Shown here: one piece after another, positions 45,311 to 56,499 of the stretch
Layout of the letters: each line of letters begins with the position of its first letter
Position numbering within the stretch: the stretch's first letter is position 1
From: Primula veris
Taxonomy: Eukaryota; Streptophyta; Magnoliopsida; Ericales; Primulaceae
Assembly (NCBI GenBank): GCA_963682055.1
Contig: OY821747.1
Location: 19,022,258-19,086,257, forward strand
Direction: 5' to 3'
DNA length: 64,000 bases
Translations under genes and position numbers: made by a program
The notes under the pieces: generated by a model
The model's database searches: none
The model's input: only the letters and a program-made list of their open reading frames with translations
Told to the model about the DNA's origin: nothing

Positions 45311-47846
45311 ATGAATTACGACTATGGTTATGACAACAACCAATGGAATAACAACAATGCGAATTCATCAAGTGGCTCAAACGTGAGCTAACTGATTATA
45401 CAGAGCTTTTTGAAGTTGATGAATTGACTTGGGATACAAGGGATGAAATGCTTGCTGATCTTGCTGATGTGGCTGGAAATTGGGGTTTCATTCTTACGAT
45501 TCGTAGGTCTGGAGGGGGTGATGGGAGAAGAACACCGTATGTTGATATTTTGTGTGATAAATCGGGGGTTTACGAAAAAAAGAAACCATATTCCGTAAAT
45601 TTAGGTACAAAGAAAAAAGATTGTCCATTTTTCATTAAGGGTTACGTAGTTAATAGTGAATGGATATGTCAAGTATAAAATGGACAACATAACCACCCAC
45701 CTCCAACTTATCTCCAAGGGCAAGCACGACGTGCTCGTTTAACACAAGAGGAAAAAGAAATGGTTAAAAGTTTAAAGCAAAGTAGTTTTAAAGTTAGTGT
45801 AATATTAGAGGCCATAAAAAATCGAAATCCTGACAATGTATCAAACAGTAAAACGATACATAATTATTTGGCTGGACTGAAAGTTAAAGAACGAGATGGT
45901 AGAAACCCGATACAGGAACTGTTTAATTTGTTGGATAGACATCGCTATACATTCTACTATAATATGAACCCAACAACTCATTGCCTTGAGAACTTGTTTT
46001 TTGCACACCCCGATTCTATAAGGATGTTCAAAGCTTTTTCTGATGTATTGTTAATGGATTGTACATATAGGACAAACCGTTTTAATATGTCATTTCTAGA
46101 AGTCGTAGGAATGACATCAACGAACCAAACATATTGTTCAGATTTTGTTTTCATGAGTGATGAGACAAAGGAAAGTTATATATGGGCTTTGGAAAAATTT
46201 AAAGATACATTGGAGGGTTGTATACTACCTAGGGTGTTTGTAACCGACAGAGAAATGGCTTTGATAAATGCTTTATCCGTTGTTTTTCTGATTCTCATCA
46301 TATATTGTGCACTTTTCATATTGCCAAAAATGTTTTGAAAAACTGCAAAACAAAAATCCCAGACGAGGAGTGGCAAACGTTTCTAGATGATTGGGGTTTA
46401 TTGGTTGATTCTGAGTCGATAGAGGACTACAATCATAACCGAGTTTCTTTCAATTTCTCTTACAAATCTTACCCTGCTGTGTTTAAGTATGTAGACAAGC
46501 TGTTAAATGATTATGCTGATAAGTTTGTTGCGTGCTATACCAACCATACAACACATCTAGGTAACAGAACTAGCAATCGAGCCGAACAACAACATGCAAA
46601 GCTAAAAAGATCTCTTTCCACAAATACTGGCACCCTTGAAAATGTTTGGGTAGAGGTGAATAGAATTCTAGAAAAACAGTTTGAGGATATTAAGATGAAG
46701 TTGGATAAATGCAAGTCTTATTTTCCATATTCAGAACGAACACCTCTATTTAAAAATCTTAGGTCGTATATCACACACTATGCCTTTGATTTATTATTTC
46801 AAGAACACAAAAAATGTAGTGGTCAGGCTGATGAGAATTGTTCTTGCGGTTTCAAATTGTCTCACGGGTTACTTTGTTATCATATTATGAGTGGACATAT
46901 TTTATTCGGGAAGCCTCTTCCTCTAGAATATATTCATCCATTCTGGAATAAATTAGACGTAATTGATGATAATGGGAACACCGATGATTATGGGGTAGAG
47001 GGTGATCCCGAAGTGAGACAAACTAGGGGGAGACCTAAAAAAGAAGACAATTCTAGTAAGAGAGATAAGTCGGGATGGGAGTATGTGGATGAACAAAGTG
47101 CTGGTGCTAGTAGAGACAAGGGCAAATGTAAGGCGGATGAAACACCGGAGGTAAAGGTAAACCCAACTAGGAGGCCGCGAAACCAAACAAATAAACCCAC
47201 CCTCAATAGGCAAACCTTCCTGTACAGTGACCTAATATGTGTCATGTTACATAATTACATCGAAACGGTTTACGATGTGTGTGGGGATGGTAACTGTGGT
47301 TTCCGCGTAATTGCAAATGTGATGGGTAAAGAGCATGGGGAATATGATTGGTACGCAATCAGATGTGGATTGTTTCAAGAGCTGCGGCAAATGAAAGGTG
47401 TTTATTATGAGCTGTTTGAGAGTCTTGATTTTAAAGGTTACCGGTATGATTATATTTTATCAAGTTTAAATTTTTATCATACTACAAATCCCGCCCCTTC
47501 TAACAAATGGATGAGATTTTCGTCTTATGGTTTTTTAATTGCTTCTCGTTATAATATGCCAATTGTATTGTTGTCCTTATGGCCAAATAAAAATAGAGGG
47601 GTACAAGTATGGAACGCCACTTTTTTACCTCTTTATACTGGTCTGCCTCCTGGAACGACATATTACATCCCGACTGTAATAGTGTACGTCAACAGTTGTC
47701 ATTATGCTCAAGTTATTCCTAAAGAAGGGATCTTCCCAATGCTAAGAATTATAGCACGGTGGGAACAAACATGCACTGAGGGTGCTGAGCCATGGAAGGA
47801 ACTTTTTCGGCCAAATTTCAAGTTATATATGGCGCTGGAAAGGTAA
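45311..47846 (+). pseudogene. MULE transposase fused to an OTU cysteine protease domain, frameshifted
   Basis: Order: FAR1-type N-terminal zinc region (DCPFFIKGYVVNSEWICQV, then NGQHNHP), MULE DDE core (LLMDCTYRTNRFNMSFLEV, RVFVTDREMALINAL, SNRAEQQHAKLKRSL), SWIM finger CSCGFKLSHGLLCYHI, an AT-hook-like RGRPKK, and an OTU domain with DVCGDGNCGFRVI and a late SCHYAQVIP that supply the Cys and His of the protease centre. The C-terminal 513 residues from 46305 are uninterrupted. Defects are a frameshift near 45390, a TAA at 45676-45678 and a frameshift near 46285. OTU domains cut ubiquitin chains, so the fused protease could stabilise or process the transposase; that is inference. Confidence 0.85.
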
Positions 47847-48819
47847 TCGGGAAAGCAAATTGCAACTGAAGAAGAAGCTATAGACGTATCAAGTCCATAT
47901 TCAGTTTTTTATTTTTAATTTTATGTAAATTACTCTTTTTTCCAAGTTGTTGTAAATTTATATGATGTATCGTGTTTAATAAATATGTTTTATGAAATTT
48001 AGTTAATGTTTGCATATTGAGTTAATTTATTTTATGAAATTTATATAATTTATGATTGTTTCATTCAGTAAAATTGACGATTGATACCAAATTGACGATT
48101 TAGTTAATGTTTCATATTGCGTTATACAAGTGTTAAAAACAAACTAAAAACACTTTACAAAAATTTACGATTTAGTTAATGTTTCAATAAATCTCAACTT
48201 ATACACTTGACAAAAAGATAACATGAACCAAAAACATAAAATTTATCAAATCAACTTTTTTTGTGTAAATTTGTGTAAATTTTGTGTTTATTTTGAAAGA
48301 TTGTTAGAATTTTGGTAATTTATTTTATGTCAAATTTTAAGAATAAAAGCATTTAGTTTTTTTATTAAAAAAATCATGTTTACTTTAAAAAAAATATTCA
48401 GTATTTTAATTATTAAATTTATTTTATGTAAAAATTCTGAAAATTGATGCAAACCTTAGATTTAATCTACGGTCTGCATCAATCTACTGTAAACCGTAGA
48501 TTAAATCTACGGTTTACAGCAGTTTCCTGTAAATCGTAGATTTTTTTTTACGGTTTATACGTTTTTACATATTTTTTATAGTATAAAAATACAAAGATGA
48601 GATTCTATATAATTGAGAGAAAAAAGATGAATGAAAAGGACAGAGAGGCATTAGTTGTCGTGTCACAAACAAAGAAGCTTTGAATTAAGCTATAGGGGAA
48701 CAGATTCTGGAGCTAGTATAATGAATTTTCATATAATAATCAATGCATTTACATAGAAATGGTCAAACAGCAGAAAAGACTTATATAAACAAGAAACCGC
48801 AGAAAGTAAATCTATACTA

Positions 48820-49205
48820 CGCCCGGAGAATATATAAACATCAAGTTACATGTACCTTACACATTTTTTTAAAAAAATATTCTAAATCAAGATTTAATTA
48901 ATGCAAATTTTTAGAGTTTTATAAGTAAAACACAAATTTTTAGGGTTTTATAACGGGAACACAAATATACGTCTTGTTTTTTTTTTTCGAGATGTATAAT
49001 GACGTGTTTTGGAAATTATGATAAAATTTAAAAATTCAAAACATGTCATTATAAATCTCGAAATAAAAAACAATACTCATATTTGTGTTTCTTTCATGAA
49101 ATTCTAGAGATTTGTATTAATCAAATTTTTATTTGAAGTATTTTTTCTAAAAAAAACCTCCAATTTAATGTTTAATTTGATGTTGATATAATTCACTCTC
49201 ATAGT
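48820..49205. mobile_element. MITE family A, copy 2
   Basis: It shares blocks such as AACACAAATATACGTCTTG, CGAGATGTATAATGACGTG and AAAATTTAAAAATTCAAAAC with the MITE at 5732-6085, with its other half inverted. The end GATGTTGATATAATTCACTC is followed directly by a TA microsatellite (49203-49235). It sits 220 bases outside the MULE. Confidence 0.7.
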
Positions 49206-49235
49206 GTATATATATATATATATGGATATATATAT

Positions 49236-50620
49236 GTAATTTTGTATTGCTTGTGACAGTGGGATTGGAATCATAGCATGTTGAGAACTAATCAGGATCT
49301 TACACGTGTAAACAGTACCGTGGGGTTGTGTGTTGGATTAATGTGTGTATTATTACTAAGTGGTGTTGTGTTGAACTGTTGATAGTTGAGTAGATCTCTA
49401 TACTGTATGTGATCCAAGTATTATGTACTGTTACCCTCACAACCTCCATATTTTGGCCGGCCTATTTTAGTACAAACTGATTTTCTGAACCTCTCTCTCC
49501 CCACCCCCCACACCCCCAATTTGATTTTATTTATTTCATCTTTTTGCAGCTGTTTTGCTGTTGACTGCTTTCAGTACTCAACTGCTAACATATTTTAAGA
49601 TCATGGCCAATTGGTCACACACACACACATCCAGTTACTTCATTTGAGTTCTAAGATAAAATTTAATGTGATATTGATTGTGGATAGGAGTTGAAAAAAA
49701 ACCAGCTTAAAAAGTTGAACAAGAAAAGATACTACACAAAAGGGTATGGTCATATGCTCCACTGTTTACTACCAACCATAGTAAATTAACCAGCAGAAAA
49801 CATTCAACTTGTGATAACTGACAATACCCAAAATAAATCCCAAATTTAAATTATACCCCAACTACTGACGTAAATTCAATACTCGAGAAGTTTTAGTCAT
49901 TTTCTGGCAAGCAGTTTATGAAAGTAAACCTTGTACTATTACGTATCGGAGAATGGCAATATCGAATTAAGCCTTGGGTAGATGTAATATCAGTGTGTTT
50001 TTGCTATAATATCAGCCTGCTTCTCTTTACCAAAGTCATGTTCCTTTTAATATTTACTTTCAAATCCCTCATACCTGCATTCCCTACCCAGTTAAACGCA
50101 ACAAAACTCTCTAAACATGACCACATTGTAATACAACTCAGATTGAGTTATATGCCAATGTACCAGAATAACCAAATAAGCATCAATGAGTAGGTGAAAG
50201 CAAAGTATCTTCAATTAAGACAATGGACCACTAAATATGAGGCTAATTCGCCACAGCGCATTAGCCTGTTATGATTAGCGAGTCTCAACGATGGTAGAAA
50301 GGAACACGAGAAAGTACAGATATTTTAATACTTAAAAAGAATAACATGCAGTTTGCAAAATATGTTGAATTGTACCCCATTATAACTAGAGCAAGCATTA
50401 TAGACCAGATTTCTGGCTGAAAATTAGCACAAACAGCAGTAACAATACCAAACAACTATTCCCATAAGGATACAAAAAGTTTCATCTTCCACTAAAAGCT
50501 TGAGTACATATTCAGCAAAAGTACTGTCAAGTTGAAGATAACAAGCGATGTTTTGACTAACTAACGAGGGAAACCAAAGAGGCTTGCAAACTGAATATCA
50601 TGCAAAACTTAATTTCATTA
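49236..50620. other. intergenic DNA and 3' UTR of the small minus-strand gene
   Basis: No gene is recognised. A (CA)n run lies at 49618-49628. The 300-400 bases before 50621 are probably the 3' UTR of the gene that ends there. Confidence 0.45.
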
Positions 50621-53600
50621 TTACTGAGAGAGGGTGTTGTTGCCATCAATTTGTGTAACATCTCCAGAAGCATTAGAAACTGATATTTGTGTAGAAGCGG
50701 GCGGTTGTTCAGAACATGCTCTTAGCACTGCTTCATTCTGCATTATGATGGCAAACTCATTAGAAAATTTTACCTTGCTAAATTACTTTAATTTGTTCAA
50801 ACATATAAATGTAAGTCATTACGTATATGAGACATACTTACTGGTCATGCTAAGGGTTTGATAACCAGTTAACCATAGAAAGTTTACTCAGTGTCTCAAA
50901 GAGAAAATGCATTCCAGAAGCTTAAGAGTCTAATAGGTGAAAGCATAAGCATGAAAGTTGAGTACCATTTATGATCACTAATTGTTTAATGGTTATCAGG
51001 CTATACATAAGTGTATATCTTGCTGGCAATTTCTTGAGATCATGCATCTATGTATTCGATGGAATAAACATCAGCATTGAAACTTATCTTCATTTGTTCC
51101 CCAGCATTTTAGAGCGTTTTCCTACTTTTGGTTTAGTATTTGGTTTCCCTTTCTCAAACATCCGGATCCGGTACTAACCAAGAAAAACAAGTCACATTTA
51201 ACACTGATGGCAAAAAAATCCGATCCAATCAGAACCAAGCTGTCGGATTTTTGGTTTGGTTTCTTTTGTGATTTTAATTTTTTCGGATCAAATTTTTCCC
51301 CAAAAACACTCATATTAAATCCGATCCATAACCGACCTTTTTTTATTTATCTCGGATCAGATACAGACCGGATAATATTTCACTCGTTGTCTTTATTCAA
51401 TATTTATTAGTTATTTAAAATTATCAAATATTGTTTCATTAGTTTTTATATATGTATTTTGTATTTAACAAACAAGATGTGATAAATAACATGTTTGAAA
51501 TAACTGAATAAGAAGAAATTATCAAATATCATTATATGCGGCGGCGAGTTACCAAAGAAGAGGGACAATAAATTGGATTTACAATATGTTGATATAAAAA
51601 TTACATTTATATATAATATACAATACATATGACAGGAAAACAAGTTAAACAACCAAGACAGTGCTCGATATTAAAGAAAAACTTAATGAGAATAGTTTCA
51701 CCAATGAGGAGATGAGAGGACAACAAGCAGCGTGATTTTAAGGCAGAAATACGTCTATATCACCAGGATGTGTCCAAGGACTTCGAGTACCATGTGCAAA
51801 ACTATTGGTCCCATAGTTCACTATTATTTTTTCAGTTACTTTCTTTTTGCCTTTTTGGGGCTTCATTTTTACTGGTACCAGCGTGCAACCTGGATACACA
51901 CACCACTAAGTACTTACGGTCCCATTCCTAAATTTATCCCCATTAGCAAGAAATTTAATTTTCCCCCTCTTTGGTCTAAATAGAAACCCGTAAGCCCAGT
52001 TCTCACTCCCTGTCTAGTAATACAAAGAACTGAAAGAAAAATAAACTACATCCAATTAAACCTAGGCGAGGAATGGACAGATTTCTAAAATGACTAAAAC
52101 CTTGATTAGTTGATAAAGAAACTACCTTAACTACACCGACAAGAGGTTTCTATCCAATTATAACCTAAAAATAGAGATGAGCTCAAGGAGTTCAATATCA
52201 AAATTGCAAAAACAGACGATTCACAAGCACATCCTGTGTTTTGCCTGAACTGCGACATTCGAATTGTTGGACATAATTAAAAGGTTCAGTAATTCCATAT
52301 CACCTAGGCACTATAAGATATACTATCTTTATTTATTTATTATTATTAAAGAGGATCAAGGGATTTCACACCTACCCATTTAACAAGACTCGGAACCCTG
52401 TACCTAAGCTATTCTTAGCGGGTTCTAGCCCACTAGGCTACTCCTAGTGGGTTCATTATAAGATATACATATACAAGATATACATATACACAGATACATA
52501 TACAAGATATACATAGACAAATATTAAGGCAAAAGGTGGACTGTTTAGACTAATCTAGGGCATGCCCTTAGCCTCCCCCTTGCTTCTATAAAATACGGAA
52601 GCATTTCTGGTTCTTATAGTAGTTTGAACTCTCCCGACTTTAGTTCACGTAGCTTTAACTTTATAGTCTGTTGTTTTTTTGGGTAAGTATTTAAAATGCA
52701 TGTTTGGCAACATCTTCTTTTCTTAACTTTTTAAACTTTTTTATTATTATGGGTGTCTGGTATGTCAACTTTTTTTAGTTTTCAGGTCAAAAAAGCTCAA
52801 AAGCACAGAAGCTAGGAATTTACGGAATTTTTTAGCTTTTTCACATTAAATTTTCCAAAAGTAAAGTTTAGTAATAGAATGTGTTTGTCTATCTACAAAT
52901 CACGTATAAGTTAAAATAGGTGACCAATGCCTTGTCAATAATAAAGTTCAAAATCACTTATAAGCAAAAAGGTTACAACTGCAGCTTTTTTAAGCAGGCT
53001 GTTTTCTCATTGCTTTTTTAAAAGCACCTTTTCAACCAAAAAAATATGATGCCAAACAGACCCAAAGTCTATTAAATGTGAAACAGATAGATACATAATA
53101 ATGATCATCAATTCCGATCTCACCACATAAGATGCAGCAAATGTTGCCAAACTATAAAATACGATAGCATTTTCAGTTCTTATAGCAGTATAAACTCACA
53201 AGACTCTAATTCAGTAGCTTAAACTTTATAGTCTAAAAACGGGAATATAAAACAGATAGATAAATTAAGATCAGCAACTCCGATCACACTACAGAAATGC
53301 AGCAAATGTTGTGAAACTATAGATACAGTCAGAGCCCTATACAGAAAAATGAATAATAAAAATAAAATAAAAAAGATGAAAAGGAGAGAGAGAGTGTGGG
53401 GACTCTAATCTACGGCATGTCCTCTAAGTTCCCATTGCTTATATCATAAATACGATAGCATATTCGGTTCTAGTAGTAGTTTAAACTCTCAAAAACGTTC
53501 AACACATTTTTGGGTAAGTATTTTAAAGTTTATTAAATTACTCTAAGACAGCAATAATGAACAGATAGATAGATAGATAGATAATCATCAGCAATTCCAA

Positions 53601-53809
53601 TCTCATCGTAAAAATAAAAATACACAGAAAATGTTGTGAAACTATAGATAAGAGTCAAATAATAAAAAAGAAAAATAGAGAGAGAAAGTGGGAGGGGGAA
53701 CCTGCCAAACCCTAAGTAAACGTTTTTTGGCGTTGAGTTTACGGGTAGAGGTAAGTTTAATTCTCTTCCAAACGAGTCCACCTGAGTCGTGTTTCTTCAC
53801 TATCTCCAT
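50621..53809 (-). CDS. small basic plant protein of unknown function, two exons
   Basis: Exon 1 is 53809-53702: MEIVKKHDSGGLVWKRIKLT followed by STRKLNAKKRLLRVWQ. It ends at CAG before a GT donor. Exon 2 is 50737-50621: NEAVLRACSEQPPASTQISV through to NNTLSQ and TAA, preceded by ATAATGCAG. The join is in phase and gives 74 aa: a basic N-terminal half, a conserved-looking RVWQ-NEAVLRAC junction and a polar tail. An in-frame ATG at 53842 would add 11 residues (MRMGGFWGSRV); I prefer 53809 for its stronger context. The leader is a CT/GA microsatellite. The 2.96-kb intron is full of repeats. I do not recognise the family; it resembles short uncharacterised plant proteins. Gene prediction is by splice logic only. 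Confidence 0.5.
52560..53660. repeat. three degenerate copies of a 170-300 base unit within the intron
   Basis: Blocks recur in order: AACAGATAGATA, AGCAAATGTTG, AAACTATA, TACGATAGCAT, GTTCTTATAGTAGTTTAAAC. They appear at about 52580-52670, 53075-53235, 53250-53495 and 53560-53660. These are diverged tandem duplications. Confidence 0.65.
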
Positions 53810-54149
53810 CACTCTACTCCCCCAAAATCCTCCCATCCTCATCTCTCTCTCTCTCTCTCCCTCTCCTCTAGATGGATATGCAGTTGACTGTTACTATTCC
53901 CCAACCTTTTCTTTACTTTTTTTTAACTCCTTGTATTTTACATTTAATTGCGTTTAAACCCTAATTTTTTTTCCCTCTAACCGTAAATTTGACTTACGGT
54001 TCGTAATCCTGACTTACGGTTTAACTGTGAAATTATCAAATTGCTCATGCGTTTGAAATCTGAAAATTTTACAGATGCCGATCGATCGGACAACACAGCC
54101 GATCGATCGGTCAAGCTCTCTGAAAAATTTCCAAAGAACTAATTAACTA

Positions 54150-55940
54150 AAAAAAAATATATTTATGGACCGTAATCGTGACTTATACATAGATAAATGG
54201 TCAATAAGTTAATTTGTTTCGAGTAACATGATAAAATGTCATTTCGAGTACTAATCATTTAAAAAAATGGTTAATTTGGAACTATTCATATTTTTTTGGG
54301 TTAATTCATGTTTACTGCACCAAACTATCGGCCGTTAACAATTTGCATACCCGACTATAAAAATTAACAATTTGCATACCAAACAAACCATAATCGATTA
54401 ATCAACAACCTGACGTCAAATTATCAATGGTTAATTCATGTTTACTGTACCAAACTATCGGTCGTTAACAATTTGCATACTCGACTACAAAATTTAATAA
54501 TTTGCATACCAAACAAACCATAATAGATCAATCAACAACCTGACGTCAAATTATCAAACAAAAGTTTGGTCATGAGCCTGCACGTGACCTATTGCCGTTA
54601 CATCTCAGGGGTATTTTAGTTTGTTAACAAAAAAACGTATTCTGTTTATTTTATATTCTCTCTCTATATACGAATAAATTTGGGCAAAAAATAGCTCTCT
54701 AGTTATATCTCACTCACAAATATCCAAATTCATCTCTCCTAAACAAATCAGGGTTATTTAGAGTTATCAAGTACAATAAAAAATTTGGTGAACTGCAGAA
54801 TTGATATTTAAATATGAACTGGAAAGTTCACGAATGGATAGCTCGTAAATCAACTTCTTTATCAATAATAAGGAATTATATTAACCTTAATTACATAATG
54901 ATCCACTTTTATTAAATAATAAATAAATTAATGCTAATTATGGTTTTTTTTTTATTATCAATCTATTATAAACTGAATAAGATTTGTTAGAATTTCTTGT
55001 CTATTTATTTCTCTGAATTATTAAATTTGAACAATATTGATAATTAAGGTTTAATCAGTGTTTATTATTTTCTTGAGTTTTTTAATCTGGATAATCAAGT
55101 TTAATTCGTTATAATTCTTTAAAATGCAGATAACATAATGGTGTTATATGCCGAGGTAAGAAAATACAGTATCTAAGAGGGTCAATTGCTTACTATGATT
55201 TCTAAGTTGATGTTATGTTCCGAGATAAGAAAATACGGCGTCATTTTTCTACAGTAGCCCAACGAAAGAGTGGATGTATTAAGTTAAATATGTATGTAAA
55301 TTGGGGTTATAATTGCGGATGTGATATAAGAGAACAAATAGATGAATTGGTTTTTGGCGACAAAAATAAGGGCAAAATGGTAATGTACCAATTTAAATTA
55401 ACTTCTATTTGATAACAGGTTGTTGATTGATCGATTATCTTTTGTTTGGTATGCAAATTGTTAATTTTTATAGTCGGGTATGCAAATTCTTAACAACCGA
55501 TAGTTTGATGCAGTAAACATGAATTAACCCTATTTTTTTTCGATATCGTATATTGTGTAACTATAAATTATTCGTTCGGACTCACTCCAAATTTAGTTGC
55601 GTTTCAACCGTTATATTCGTTATTGAATCGTCTATCATTTTAAACAAATTAACCATTTTTTTAAATGATTAGTACTCGAAACGACCTTTTATCATGTTAC
55701 TCGAAACAAATTAACTTATTGACCTTTTATCAAACCGTCAGTCACGATTACGATCCGTAAATATTTTTTTGAGATAAGTAGGCAAATTTTATTTTAAACA
55801 AATTAACCATTTTTTTAAATGATTAGTACTCGAAATGACCTTTTATCATGTTACTCGAAACAAATTAAGTTATTGACATTTAATCAAATTGTAAGTCATG
55901 ATTACGTCCGTAAAAACATTTTGAAAAAAATATTTACGGA
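54150..55940. mobile_element. older inverted-repeat element, host of the inner insertion
   Basis: The left arm 54150-54288 (TAATCGTGACTTA, TTTGTTTCGAGTAACATGAT, CGAGTACTAATCATTT) is inverted at 55640-55770 and again at 55789-55925. Both outer parts contain TTACGG/CCGTAA motifs. The inner element at 54298-55530 separates the arms. No ORF. Confidence 0.55.
54298..55530. mobile_element. MULE-like non-autonomous element, 1.23 kb
   Basis: The ends are GGGTTAATTCATGTTTACTG and its complement. The inverted arms extend about 100 bases (CCAAACTATCGG, AACAATTTGCATACC). The flanks TATTTTTTT (54289-54297 and 55531-55539) form a 9-bp duplication, as for MULEs, though low complexity weakens this. The left arm is tandemly doubled (about 54303-54428 and 54429-54555). 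A 65-aa plus-strand frame at 55215-55412 is unrecognised and may be captured sequence. Confidence 0.6.
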
Positions 55941-56074
55941 TCGTAATCGTGACTGACGGTTTGATTGGACAAAGGACAACGTTAAACCGTTTCCCTTTAA
56001 ATCCTATTTGCCCGCTTCTGGCTTGTTTGGACAAAGAACTTTCAAGATAAAATGTCTGATAATGTGACGGATTA

Positions 56075-56491
56075 TGTAGTATTCAGATAATTGAATTGTC
56101 GGAACTGGAACAAAAATTACGAAACACACTTGATTTAATATTTCAGATATCCTTCGACTGTTACAAAACCAAACTACAGATAGTAAGTGGAAACTATTTA
56201 AACTACATGCATTTATTCAGCAGTTTATTAATTGCTTGATCTATACCGTTGATCACATGCCACGTGGCATTATCCAGATGCAATATATCCTGATTAATCC
56301 TATGGTTCTAAACTAATTCTCTCCTCAATGGTTCACATTATTACATAGTAAAATAAACACAATAATACACAATTAAACAATAATACAGACATCGTCTTCC
56401 TCTCTCTCTCTAGCTTCACACAGCCACCCATGGCGAATTAGGGTTTCATTATTAGGCTATTAACGAGTATAAGAGATAGAGTCTCATAACA
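56075..56491 (-). repeat. 3' LTR of the chromovirus-like element
   Basis: 417 bp. The polypurine tract abuts it on the right (56492-56507). Confidence 0.9.
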
Positions 56492-56499
56492 AATTCCTC

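Larger units (their letters stand above)
42885..48601 (+). mobile_element. MULE carrying a plant mobile domain gene and a transposase-OTU gene
   Basis: Inverted ends share TATACYAYAAAAAATMTG and GTAAAAACGYATAAACCGT (about 42897-42932 and 48549-48585). Subterminal DNA at both ends carries palindromes of the type CCGTAGATTTAATCTACGG. ATTCTATAT occurs at 42876-42884 and 48602-48610, fitting a 9-bp MULE duplication, although the outermost bases of the two ends align poorly. Two plus-strand genes lie inside, both with frameshifts. Confidence 0.8.
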
